From positions 1-64,000 of the forward strand of contig CAJMOF010000005.1 in assembly GCA_905215065.1 (NCBI GenBank): a DNA stretch of 64,000 nucleotides, read 5' to 3'. The DNA comes from an uncultured bacterium (lineage in GTDB: Bacteria; Actinomycetota; Coriobacteriia; Coriobacteriales; Coriobacteriaceae). Shown here in pieces: positions 40,897 through 48,687 of the stretch (positions within the stretch are counted from its first letter, which is position 1; the number at the start of each line of letters is the position of its first letter). The position numbers were made by a program, and so were the translations under genes. Below the pieces are notes generated by a model that saw only the letters and a program-made list of their open reading frames with translations, was not told where the DNA came from and searched no databases.

Positions 40897-41044
40897 GTTA
40901 CGCGGTTTTACCAAACCGCGTAACGGCTCGATGCTGCAAACCCGTACACACGGCAATCTGACGTTCAATTTCAAGGGCGCGACCATAAGGTCTGCGCCCT
41001 TTCATTTCACGTCACCTTGCTCGCGTGTACGGGGTTTCGCTGAC
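40897..41044 (+). ncRNA. Candidate structured RNA element, copy 2
   Basis: 148 nt, starting three bases after the yqeY stop. P1 is identical to copy 1 (40897-40908 / 40913-40924). P2 is CCCGTACACACG/CGCGTGTACGGG (40941-40952 / 41022-41033). P3 is TGACGT/ACGTCA (40959-40964 / 41009-41014). P4 is AAGGGCGC-GACC / GGTC-GCGCCCTT (40973-41001) with loop ATAA. Stems P2, P3 and P4 differ in sequence from copy 1 yet pair in the same places. Confidence 0.6.
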
Positions 41045-41080
41045 TTATGCTCAACAAGGGCGGTTGTACTATTTTCGGCG

Positions 41081-41147
41081 CTCATTGGGGACAGACTTAA
41101 ATGAGTGCCCACTTCCCGGGTACTCATTTAAGTCTGTCCCCAATGAG
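41081..41147. repeat. 26-bp perfect inverted repeat (CTCATTGGGGACAGAC type)
   Basis: Bases 41081-41106 are the exact complement of 41122-41147, with a 15-base loop. It lies between the structured element and the amino-acid transporter. The strand after the stem lacks a T-run. Confidence 0.8.
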
Positions 41148-41264
41148 TGCCTAATGAGTGGGTGGAAGATTGCGGGTTCTTTACGGGAATGTAGTGGGGG
41201 CTGCGGAAACGTGGTTCTTTCCGTACAATAGTTCAACTCGTGTAAACGCAGGGAAGGGACATTC

Positions 41265-41996
41265 ATGGCAGACATGATCGAGATCAAGCATCTCAACAAG
41301 TACTTTGGCGACCTGCATGTGCTCAAAGATATCAACCTCACCGTCAAGCGCGGCGAGAAGCTCGTAATGATCGGGCCTTCCGGCTCGGGTAAGTCGACGC
41401 TCATCCGTTGCGTCGATTATCTGGAGGAGCCCACGTCGGGCGAGGTCATCATCGACGGTACGCCGCTTACCAAAAAGAATCACCTGGAGATGGCTCGCAA
41501 GTATAGTTCCATGGTGTTTCAGCAGCTCAACCTGTATCCCAACATGACGGTGCTGGGCAACCTGACGCTCGCGCCCATCAAGCTACAAAAGAAGAGCAAG
41601 GAGGAGGCGACCGAGATCGCCATCGCCGCGCTCAAGCGCGTCGGCATGGCGCATAAGGCCGGCGAGTATCCGCAGAACCTCTCGGGCGGTCAGCAGCAGC
41701 GCATCGCCATCGCCCGTGCCCTGTGCACCAAGCAGCCCATCATCCTGTTTGATGAGCCGACCTCGGCGCTCGACCCCGAGATGGTCCAGGAAGTCCTGGA
41801 CGTTATGATTGAGCTCGCGCAGGAGGACATCACCATGATCTGCGTGACGCACGAGATGGGCTTTGCGCGCCAGGTGGCCGACCGCGTCATCTTTATGGAG
41901 GACGGCCGCATTCTGGAGGAGGGCACGCCCGAGCACTTCTTCGATAACCCCGAGAACCCGCGCTGCCGCGAGTTCCTGTCCAAGATTCTGCACTAG
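41265..41996 (+). CDS. Polar amino-acid ABC transporter ATP-binding protein
   Basis: 243 residues, typical of GlnQ/HisP. Walker A GPSGSGKSTL near residue 40, Q-loop VFQQLNLYPNMTVL, signature NLSGGQQQRIAIARAL, Walker B IILFDEPTSALDPEMV and switch His in CVTHEMGFA. It powers the permease pair encoded downstream; the next gene begins eight bases later. Confidence 0.95.
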   Translation: MADMIEIKHLNKYFGDLHVLKDINLTVKRGEKLVMIGPSGSGKSTLIRCVDYLEEPTSGEVIIDGTPLTKKNHLEMARKYSSMVFQQLNLYPNMTVLGNLTLAPIKLQKKSKEEATEIAIAALKRVGMAHKAGEYPQNLSGGQQQRIAIARALCTKQPIILFDEPTSALDPEMVQEVLDVMIELAQEDITMICVTHEMGFARQVADRVIFMEDGRILEEGTPEHFFDNPENPRCREFLSKILH

Positions 41997-42004
41997 GCGC
42001 GGTG

Positions 42005-42880
42005 ATGGACATGACGGATATGACGAGGGCGGCCGTGTCGCGCCGTCACTTTTTGCAGCTGGCGGGCGCCGGCATGCTTGCGCTGACGGGGACCGCGCTT
42101 ACCGGTTGCGGCAACTCCACCAGCGGCGAGGGCTCCGACAAGGGGTCCAAGCTTGCGGCCATTAAGTCGCGTGGACATCTGAATGCCGGCGTCAAGAAGG
42201 ACGTTCCCGGCTATGGCTATTACGACACCGCCAAGGGCCGCTTTGAGGGCATGGAAGTCGATTTGTGCTACCAGATCGCCGCTGCCGTCTTTGGCGTGAG
42301 CTACAAGGAGGCCCGCGCCCAGGAGCTTGTCGAGTTTACCGACGTAACGCCCAAGACGCGCGGCCCGCTGATCGATAACGGCCAACTCGACGTGGTCGCG
42401 GCGACCTACACCATCACCGACGAGCGCAAGAAGAGCTGGGATTTCTCGACGCCGTACCGCACCGACTACGTGGGACTCATGGTCAAGAAGCGTTCGGGCT
42501 TTACCTCGATTGAGGACTTGGACGGCAAGGTCATTGGCGTGAGCCAGGGTGCCACCACGCAGGGCCTGATCGAGCAGATGATCAAGGACAACGGCTTTAG
42601 CTGTAAGCCCGAGTTTAGGGCCTTTAGCGGCTATCCCATCATCAAGAGCTCGCTCGACGCCGGCAATATCGACGTCTTTGCCATGGACCGCTCCACGCTG
42701 GCCGGTTACATGAACGAGACCGTTGAGCTGTTGCAGCCCGAGGTCAAGTTTGGCGAGCAGGGCTACGGCGTGGCGACCAAGAAGGGCTGCGACCTTTCGG
42801 CCGTGGTCGATCAGGTGATTTGCGATCGTCTGGCCGACGGCTGGCTCGACCAAGAGGTCAAGACCTGGGGTCTTGTATAG
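42005..42880 (+). CDS. Amino-acid ABC transporter substrate-binding lipoprotein
   Basis: 291 residues. ATG 42005 is preferred (AGG seven bases upstream); GTG 42002 and ATG 42011 or 42020 are possible. The signal has a twin-arginine motif, SRRHFLQLAG, followed by a lipobox ending LTGCG, so it may be exported folded by Tat and lipidated. The mature part is a SBP_bac_3 domain (GRFEGMEVDLCYQIAAAVFG, 20 residues; FSTPYRTDYVGLMV; GVSQGATTQG). The ligand is unknown, perhaps glutamine, glutamate or a similar amino acid. Confidence 0.92.
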   Translation: MDMTDMTRAAVSRRHFLQLAGAGMLALTGTALTGCGNSTSGEGSDKGSKLAAIKSRGHLNAGVKKDVPGYGYYDTAKGRFEGMEVDLCYQIAAAVFGVSYKEARAQELVEFTDVTPKTRGPLIDNGQLDVVAATYTITDERKKSWDFSTPYRTDYVGLMVKKRSGFTSIEDLDGKVIGVSQGATTQGLIEQMIKDNGFSCKPEFRAFSGYPIIKSSLDAGNIDVFAMDRSTLAGYMNETVELLQPEVKFGEQGYGVATKKGCDLSAVVDQVICDRLADGWLDQEVKTWGLV

Positions 42881-42905
42881 GCGCATCGTCCAAGGAAGGA
42901 ATCAA

Positions 42906-43652
42906 ATGCTCGAAGGATTATTTGACGCCGACCGTTGGTCGACGACATTTCAAAACATGGGGCCCTTCTGGGAGGGCTTTGGCGTGACGCTACAGGTGGT
43001 CGTTGCCGGTCTGCTGCTGTCGCTGGTACTGGGCACGCTGCTGGGTGTGTTCTCTACCACCCGTTCGCGCGTGCTGCGCGCCATAAGCCGCGTGTACGTG
43101 GAGTTTTACCAGAACACCCCGTTGCCCGTGCAGGTGCTCTTTATGTACATGGCTGGTCCGCAGTTTTTGCAGGCCATAACCGGTGCCGACCAGCCGGTGC
43201 GCATCGCGCCGTTCGTGCTGGGCTTCTTGGGCGTGGGCCTGTATCACGCGGCCTACATCTCGGAGGTCATCCGCACCGGTATCGAGGCGGTTCCGCGCGG
43301 TCAGATGGAGGCGGCGCAGAGCCAGGGCTTCACCCGTGCCCAGGCGTACTGGTACATCGTGCTGCCCCAGACGTTCAAGATCATTCTGCCGCCGCTGTGT
43401 AACCAGGCACTCAACCTGGTCAAGAACACGTCGGTGCTGGCGCTCGTGGCCGGCGGCGACCTTATGTATCGTTCCGACAACTTTGTGAGTCTGTACGGTT
43501 ACCTGCAGGGATACATCGTCTGCTGCCTTATGTACTTCATCATCTGCTTTCCGCTCGCCATGCTGGTGCAGTGGCTCGAGCGCCGCTCCAAGGAGCGTCC
43601 GCGCGGCGTGAGCCTGGCCGAGCTGGGGCTCGACAACGTAGAGGAGGCCTAG
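42906..43652 (+). CDS. Amino-acid ABC transporter permease 1
   Basis: 248 residues from ATG 42906 (AAGGAAGGAA upstream). HisM-type permease with five membrane segments; the ATPase-contact loop reads GIEAVPRGQMEAAQSQGFT with the EAA motif and G at the right spacing, and YQNTPLPVQVLFMY is typical. It starts 26 bases after the binding-protein gene. Permease 2 follows after three bases. Confidence 0.94.
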   Translation: MLEGLFDADRWSTTFQNMGPFWEGFGVTLQVVVAGLLLSLVLGTLLGVFSTTRSRVLRAISRVYVEFYQNTPLPVQVLFMYMAGPQFLQAITGADQPVRIAPFVLGFLGVGLYHAAYISEVIRTGIEAVPRGQMEAAQSQGFTRAQAYWYIVLPQTFKIILPPLCNQALNLVKNTSVLALVAGGDLMYRSDNFVSLYGYLQGYIVCCLMYFIICFPLAMLVQWLERRSKERPRGVSLAELGLDNVEEA

Positions 43653-43655
43653 CGC

Positions 43656-44294
43656 ATGGAAATCTTCAACGCGACCAACCTGCTCTACATCTGGGGCGGC
43701 TTTGTTAAGACCATCGAGATCTCGGCGCTGTCGATCTTTTTCTCGCTCATCTTTGGCACGGTGCTGGCGCTCGTTAAGAGTTATGCGCCCCGCCCGTTCC
43801 GTATTTTGGTGAGCGTCTATATCGAGCTGTTCCGCTGCACGCCGAACCTGCTGTGGATTCTGTTTATCTACTTTACGGTGCAGGGTTTGGACATTGTGAT
43901 TTCGACCATCGCCTTTACGCTGTTTACCAGCGCTGTTATGGCCGAGATTGTGCGCGGCGGCCTCAACTCGATTCCGCGCGGCCAGTTTGAGGCAGCGCAG
44001 AGCCAAGGCTTCGGCTTTTTTGCCACCATGCGCTACATCATTCTGCCGCAGACGTTTAAGACAATCATCCCGGCGCTGTTTAGCCAGTGCACGACCGTCA
44101 TTAAGGACAGCTCGTATCTTTCGGGCATTAACGTGGCCGAGCTCATGTACACGGCAAACGTCGTGATGGCCCATGCGATCGATCTGTCGCAGGTGCTTAT
44201 GCTCTACGGCCTGGTGTTTGCGATGTACTTTGTGCTCAACTTTGGTATCTCGCTGCTGGTTCGAGCATATCAACGCCGTATTGTGGCAGCGTAG
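43656..44294 (+). CDS. Amino-acid ABC transporter permease 2
   Basis: 212 residues, second HisM-type permease; EAA loop GLNSIPRGQFEAAQSQGFG, and ELFRCTPNLLWILFIYF near residue 60. The ribosome site GAGGAGG lies in the end of permease 1. The two permeases probably form a heterodimer with two ATPase copies. A hairpin follows. Confidence 0.94.
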   Translation: MEIFNATNLLYIWGGFVKTIEISALSIFFSLIFGTVLALVKSYAPRPFRILVSVYIELFRCTPNLLWILFIYFTVQGLDIVISTIAFTLFTSAVMAEIVRGGLNSIPRGQFEAAQSQGFGFFATMRYIILPQTFKTIIPALFSQCTTVIKDSSYLSGINVAELMYTANVVMAHAIDLSQVLMLYGLVFAMYFVLNFGISLLVRAYQRRIVAA

Positions 44295-44296
44295 AA

Positions 44297-44325
44297 TGTG
44301 GCAAAGGGACAGCCCCTTTGCCACA
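44297..44325. terminator. 12-bp hairpin between permease 2 and the kinase-like gene
   Basis: TGTGGCAAAGGG (44297-44308) pairs perfectly with CCCTTTGCCACA (44314-44325). There is no T-run and the downstream ribosome site is close, so it may attenuate rather than end transcription. Confidence 0.5.
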
Positions 44326-44342
44326 CAGAGAAAGGAATCGCG

Positions 44343-44966
44343 ATGAGCGATCTGGAGAACAAGAAGAATCCTGTGGTCATTACCATCGCGCGCGACTTTG
44401 GCGCCGAGGGCCACGAGATTGGTCGCATGCTTGCCGACGAGTTGGGGATTCCGCTGTATGACAACGAGCTGCTGGTGCGTGCGTCGCTGCGCGCGGGCGA
44501 GTCGCTCGATAAGATGGCCGCCTACGACGAGCGTCTGGCTGTGGAGAACATGGCGTTTCTGCCCGACCGCTACGATGCCCGTTCGTACTCGGACAAATTA
44601 TTCCAAAAGATGAGCCAGGTGATCTTGGACCTGGGCGAGACCGAGAGCTGCATTATCGAGGGTCGTCTGTCCGATTATCTGCTGCGCAATAATCCCAACC
44701 ATATTGCCGTGCTGGTGACCGCCCCCTTTGAGGACCGCGTCGAGATTGTGCGCAAAAAGCGCGGTCTCAACAAAAAGAAGGGCGCCAAGCTGGTCAAGCA
44801 GCAGCAGAAGGCGCGCGAGGCGTTCTACAAGCGCTACAGCGCCGGCAAGTGGAAGATGACGAGCGGTAAGGACATCGTCGTCAACCGCGCCAAGCTGGGC
44901 CGCGAAGGCTGCAAAGACGTCATAGCCGCTGCCTACCGCTACAAAGTGGCTCAACTCGAAGGCTAG
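44343..44966 (+). CDS. Cytidylate-kinase-like protein
   Basis: 207 residues from ATG 44343 (AAAGGAA upstream). VVITIARDFGAEGHEIGRML is an altered P-loop of the cytidylate kinase-like family (PF13189); IPLYDNELLVRA and CIIEGRLSDYLL follow the kinase pattern. The classic GxxGxGK(S/T) is not present (FGAEGHEIG), so its phosphoryl acceptor and activity are uncertain. Separate from the housekeeping Cmk. Confidence 0.8.
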   Translation: MSDLENKKNPVVITIARDFGAEGHEIGRMLADELGIPLYDNELLVRASLRAGESLDKMAAYDERLAVENMAFLPDRYDARSYSDKLFQKMSQVILDLGETESCIIEGRLSDYLLRNNPNHIAVLVTAPFEDRVEIVRKKRGLNKKKGAKLVKQQQKAREAFYKRYSAGKWKMTSGKDIVVNRAKLGREGCKDVIAAAYRYKVAQLEG

Positions 44967-44975
44967 CCGACCAAA

Positions 44976-45012
44976 AACCATCACAAAGGGTACAGGCACC
45001 TTTGTGGTGGTT
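44976..45012. repeat. CCACCACAAAGG hairpin repeat, copy 2 (inverted)
   Basis: AACCATCACAAAGG and CCTTTGTGGTGGTT flank TACAGGCA. The reverse strand matches the copy at 5708-5740. Confidence 0.7.
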
Positions 45013-45026
45013 GGGGCGGCCGGCAT

Positions 45027-45066
45027 GGAAAAAGTCCCCGCCGGGCGTGTGCTCGACGGGGACTTT
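45027..45066 (-). terminator. Terminator after the GltA-like gene
   Basis: AAAGTCCCCG pairs with CGGGGACTTT; on the minus strand TTTTTCC follows the stem. Confidence 0.8.
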
Positions 45067-45094
45067 GCCGTTTGGCGGCTAGTGCTGTAGGTGA

Positions 45095-46504
45095 TTACTC
45101 GCCCAGCAGGCTCTTGGTGATGGAGGCAGCGGCCTTCTTGCCGGCGCCCATCGCCAGAATGACCGTAGCGGCACCGGTGACGATGTCGCCGCCGGCCCAG
45201 ATGCGGGGATCGGTGGTCTGGCCGGTCTCCTCGTCGGCGACGATGTAGCCCCACTTGTTGAGCTCCATCTTGCCGCCGATCTTGGCTGCGAAGGGGTTGG
45301 CGTTGGTGCCGATGGCCGAGATCGCGACATCGCAGGGGATCTCCTCGATGGCGCCCTCGATGGCAACCGGACGACGGCGGCCGGACTCGTCGGGCTCGCC
45401 GAGCTCCATCTTCTGGACCTTGACGGCGCACACGGAACCGTCCTCGCCAGCGACAAACTCGAGCGGGGAAACGAGCGGCAGGACCTCGACGCCCTCGGCC
45501 TTAGCGTGGTGCAGCTCGGCGCGACGGCAGGGCATTTCGTCCTCGGTACGACGGTAGGCGATGATGGCGTGCTCGGCGCCCAGGCGCTTGGCGGTACGGA
45601 CGGCGTCCATAGCCACGTTGCCGCCACCAAAGACGACGACGTTCTTGCCGTGCTTGGTGGGGGTGTCGTACTCGGGGAACTTGTTGGCCTTCATCAGGTT
45701 TACGCGGGTGAGGTACTCGTTGGCGAAGAAGACGTTGGGCAGGTTCTCGCCGGGGACGTTGAGGAACTTGGGCAGGCCTGCGCCGGTCGCCACGTAGATG
45801 GCGTCGAAGCCCTGCTCGAACAGCTCCTCGGCCGTGGCCATGTTGCCCACGACGGAGTTGTACTCAAACTTGACGCCCATGTCCTCCAGGCCGTCGATCT
45901 CGCGCTTGACGACTGCCTTGGGCAGACGGAACTCGGGGATGCCGTAGACCAGCACGCCGCCGCCGGTGAAGAAGGCCTCGAAGACGGTGACGTCAAAGCC
46001 GTTGCGGGCGAGCTCGCCGGCGCAGGTGATGCCGGACGGGCCGGAGCCGACGACGGCGACCTTTTTGCCGTTCTTGGGGGCCATCTTGGGCGTGGAGGCG
46101 AGCTCGGGGCGGTCACCCAGGAAGCGCTCGAGCTGGCCGATGGCCACGGGCTCGGACTTCTTGCCACGGATGCACTTGCCCTCGCACTGGTTCTCCTGCG
46201 GGCAGACGCGGCCGCAGATGGCGGGAAGCATAGAGTCCTCGCGGATGGTATCGAGGGCGCCGCCGAAGTCCTTCTCGCGGATCTGCTCGATAAAGCGGGG
46301 GATGTTGATGTTGACGGGGCAGCCCTCAACACAGAACGGCTTCTTGCAGTTGAGGCAGCGCTCGGCCTCGGCCAGCGCCATCTCCTCGGTGAAGCCCTTG
46401 TCGACGGGGCGGAAGTCGCAGGCGCGCTCGGCAGCCGGCTCCTCGTTATCGGGGGTGCGGGGCGACTTCATATCGGCAACGAAACGACCGTTAACTAGTG
46501 GCAT
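45095..46504 (-). CDS. gltA: NADPH-dependent glutamate synthase-like / NfnB-type flavoprotein
   Basis: 469 residues. The N-terminal Fe-S region has CLNCKKPFCVEGCPVNINIP and CGRVCPQENQCEGKC; FAD site GSGPSGITCAGELA near residue 155; NAD(P) site VFGGGNVAMDAVRTAKRLG near 290; AISAIGTNANP near the end. The same architecture serves the glutamate synthase small subunit, sulfide dehydrogenase SudA and NfnB. With the adjacent NAD-binding partner and no GltB in the window, an NfnAB-like ferredoxin:NADP oxidoreductase or sulfide dehydrogenase is the better guess. Its start overlaps the partner by ten bases. Confidence 0.9.
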   Translation of the reverse strand: MPLVNGRFVADMKSPRTPDNEEPAAERACDFRPVDKGFTEEMALAEAERCLNCKKPFCVEGCPVNINIPRFIEQIREKDFGGALDTIREDSMLPAICGRVCPQENQCEGKCIRGKKSEPVAIGQLERFLGDRPELASTPKMAPKNGKKVAVVGSGPSGITCAGELARNGFDVTVFEAFFTGGGVLVYGIPEFRLPKAVVKREIDGLEDMGVKFEYNSVVGNMATAEELFEQGFDAIYVATGAGLPKFLNVPGENLPNVFFANEYLTRVNLMKANKFPEYDTPTKHGKNVVVFGGGNVAMDAVRTAKRLGAEHAIIAYRRTEDEMPCRRAELHHAKAEGVEVLPLVSPLEFVAGEDGSVCAVKVQKMELGEPDESGRRRPVAIEGAIEEIPCDVAISAIGTNANPFAAKIGGKMELNKWGYIVADEETGQTTDPRIWAGGDIVTGAATVILAMGAGKKAAASITKSLLGE

Positions 46505-47334
46505 GCGCAGCTCTTTTCCTCATAAGCCTTGAGGGACTCGCCCTCTTCGGAACGGTAAGCGGCCTGGCGGGCACGAAGGTCATCCCAGTCGACCAGGGTG
46601 GCATCGAAGTCGGGGCCGTCGACGCAAGCGAACTTGGTCACGCCGCCCACCTCGACGCGGCAGCAGCCGCACATGCCGGTGCCGTCAACCATGATGGGGT
46701 TGAGCGACGCGGTGATGGGGGTGTCGTACTTCTGGGCGGTGAGGGTCGAGAACTTCATCATCGGAACGGGGCCGACGCAGAAGACCTGGCTTACGGCCTT
46801 GTCCTGCAGCAGGCGCTCCAGCGGAGCAGTGACAACGCCCTGCTCGCCGTAGGAACCGTCGTCAGTGGTGATGTGGATGTGGTCCTCGTCGAGGAGCTCG
46901 CGGAACTGGTCCTCCATGAGCAGGAGGTCCTTGGTGCGGGCGCCCATGATGGCGTGCACCTCGTGACCGGTCTCGACCAGGTGCTTGGCGACCGGGAAGG
47001 CAATTGCCAGGCCGACGCCGCCGCCAATGACGGCGCAGGGGCCCTCGGCCATCTCGGTGGGAACGCCCAGCGGGCCCACGACGTCGCGCAGCGACTCGCC
47101 GGCCTCGTAGGTGGACAGCATCTCGGTGGTCTTGCCGATCACCATGAAGATGAACTCGACCCAGCCCTCGTCACCGTTCCAGCCGGCCAGGGTAAACGGG
47201 ACGCGCTCGCCCGTCTCGTTGGCGCGGACCATGAGGAACTGTCCAGCGTGCGCATGCTTGGCGATTGCAGGCGCCTCGATGCGGAACTTGAACACCTTCT
47301 CCGAGAACTGCGTCTTCTCCAGGATCTTATACAT
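46495..47334 (-). CDS. Sulfide/dihydroorotate dehydrogenase-like FAD/NAD-binding protein (NfnA/SudB type)
   Basis: 279 residues. FAD-binding beta-barrel (RVPFTLAGWN, FMVIGKTTEML), NAD domain (GPCAVIGGGVGLAIAFPVAK, 20 residues; CVGPVPMMKF) and the [2Fe-2S] site MCGCCRVEVGG plus a later Cys in FACVDGPDFD. It is the electron-entry partner of the GltA-like flavoprotein. This gene is first in the two-gene operon; AAGAGAGG lies upstream of ATG 47334. Confidence 0.9.
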   Translation of the reverse strand: MYKILEKTQFSEKVFKFRIEAPAIAKHAHAGQFLMVRANETGERVPFTLAGWNGDEGWVEFIFMVIGKTTEMLSTYEAGESLRDVVGPLGVPTEMAEGPCAVIGGGVGLAIAFPVAKHLVETGHEVHAIMGARTKDLLLMEDQFRELLDEDHIHITTDDGSYGEQGVVTAPLERLLQDKAVSQVFCVGPVPMMKFSTLTAQKYDTPITASLNPIMVDGTGMCGCCRVEVGGVTKFACVDGPDFDATLVDWDDLRARQAAYRSEEGESLKAYEEKSCACH

Positions 47335-47505
47335 AGAACCCCTCTCTTGTTAGGGCTGCCGAACCGTGCCTCCACGGAAATGGACGGCAGCCCGAATAAA
47401 ACCGTACGCGCACAGGCGTTGTGCAGACATACGGTGCAAATTATACCCTCATGGGCATGTCGCTTACGTGTGTCTTCGGCGGTTGGGAAAAGGGTTTATC
47501 CACTT

Positions 47506-47546
47506 CGACCTACCAAATAGGGATAGGTTTATTTTGGTCGGTTTTA
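47506..47546 (+). repeat. TAAAACCTRCCA-type hairpin repeat, decayed copy
   Basis: CGACCTACCA and TGGTCGGTTTTA flank AATAGGGATAGGTTTATTT, matching the copy at 36446-36487 closely in the middle but with a decayed left arm. It lies in the 372-base gap between the NfnA-like gene and pth. Confidence 0.65.
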
Positions 47547-47559
47547 TCAGGCAAAACGG

Positions 47560-47606
47560 CAAAGGGGGCCGGCCTCGGGTTGTGATGAGGCCGGCCCCCT
47601 TTGGGG
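47560..47606 (-). terminator. 17-bp hairpin downstream of pth
   Basis: CAAAGGGGGCCGGCCTC (47560-47576) is the exact complement of 47587-47603. On the minus strand GCCGTTTTGCC follows, so it is a plausible end for the pth transcript. Confidence 0.65.
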
Positions 47607-47668
47607 TGTTATGCGTGTATGGCGGCGCGGGGTTTATTGCGATGCGGCCACCGGGGCGTTTACGCAGA

Positions 47669-47709
47669 TAAAACCTGCCAAAATTAACATCCCTAAATGG
47701 TAGGTTTTA
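47669..47709 (-). repeat. TAAAACCTRCCA hairpin repeat, copy at the pth stop
   Basis: Read on the minus strand, it starts TAAAACCTACCA at 47709 and ends TGGCAGGTTTTA. The pth stop codon TAA (47709-47707) is its first three bases, as with purF. Confidence 0.75.
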
Positions 47710-48336
47710 GTGCTTGCCGTTGGCGGAAGCGGCGCCGTTTACGTGATCGCGGGCGTAGATTACGCCGTGGACGATGGCCAGACCGGCGGCATCTGCGGCG
47801 CGGGCGCAGGTGTCCTGGAAGTCCTCGGCTTCGCGGGCGCGCAGCTGCTTGAGCACGTAGTCTGCCACGGCCATCTTGCCGGGAGGGTTGCCGATGCCGG
47901 TGCGAATGCGACTAAAGTCGCGGCTGCCCATCTTGTCGATGATGGAGCGCAGGCCGTTGTGGCCGGCGTGGCCACCGCCCACCTTAACACGTACGTCGCC
48001 GGCGGGAATGTCGAGCTCGTCGTGAATCACGAGCAGCTCCTCGGCCTTGATCTTGTATTCGTGGCAGAGCTTAGAGATGGGGCCGCCTGAGGTGTTCATG
48101 TACGACTGCGGCTTGACCAGCACAATTTGGCGCTTGCCGCCCTCTTCCTCGGCATCGTTGATATTGATGAGCGCGACCTCGGCGCCTGCCTGGTTTTTCC
48201 AGTACGTGACGCCGGCCTGACGGGCCAGCTCGTCGATCGCCTTAAAGCCGGCGTTGTGGCGGGTCTCGGCATACTCATCGCCAGGGTTGCCAAGTCCGGC
48301 AACCATGCGAATCTTAAGCGGCTGTGCAGCTGCCAT
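47707..48336 (-). CDS. pth: Peptidyl-tRNA hydrolase
   Basis: 209 residues. ATG 48336 has AAAGG six bases upstream; the ATG at 48342 abuts it. GLGNPGDEYAETRHNAGF contains the catalytic His; QSYMNTSGGPI and HDELDIPAGDVRVKVGGGHA (20 residues) with GHNGLRSI complete the signature. It releases peptides from dropped peptidyl-tRNAs. The coding sequence ends inside a hairpin repeat. Confidence 0.97.
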   Translation of the reverse strand: MAAAQPLKIRMVAGLGNPGDEYAETRHNAGFKAIDELARQAGVTYWKNQAGAEVALININDAEEEGGKRQIVLVKPQSYMNTSGGPISKLCHEYKIKAEELLVIHDELDIPAGDVRVKVGGGHAGHNGLRSIIDKMGSRDFSRIRTGIGNPPGKMAVADYVLKQLRAREAEDFQDTCARAADAAGLAIVHGVIYARDHVNGAASANGKH

Positions 48337-48450
48337 GTTCATCCTTTCGTTGATTTGTCGCCTGCTATGGTGAGCGACCCTGTTGCCGCTGTCAAATGGA
48401 GGGCAATTGAGGTTGTTTGGGGGCGTTTGGACGGCCGTCAAAATCCGAGG

Positions 48451-48654
48451 TGGACAGTTAGTTCAGATACGTATAAGTTCTGAGGACTCGAAGTGCTTAA
48501 TTCGATGCCGATACGTTGTTTTGGAGCTTTAGTTGGTCCATATGACGCTGTTTTGAAGTCTACCCTGCCTTCAAATAGGGCGAATGGTATAGAGATAACT
48601 GCAAAACAGTCTAATTCAATGTGTCCATTTATACGTATTTGAACTAACTGTCCA
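48451..48654. repeat. 204-bp TIR-bounded element, copy 2
   Basis: Starts TGGACAGTTAGTTCAGATAC and ends GTATTTGAACTAACTGTCCA: the terminal 25 bases are near-perfect complements. The interior holds CTGTTTTG/CAAAACAG and TTTGAAG/CTTCAAA hairpins and no gene. It is 33 bases from the end of the 48688 gene. Confidence 0.75.
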
Positions 48655-48687
48655 GCCCTGCTCGACGGCGCACGGGTGATTCGCCGT

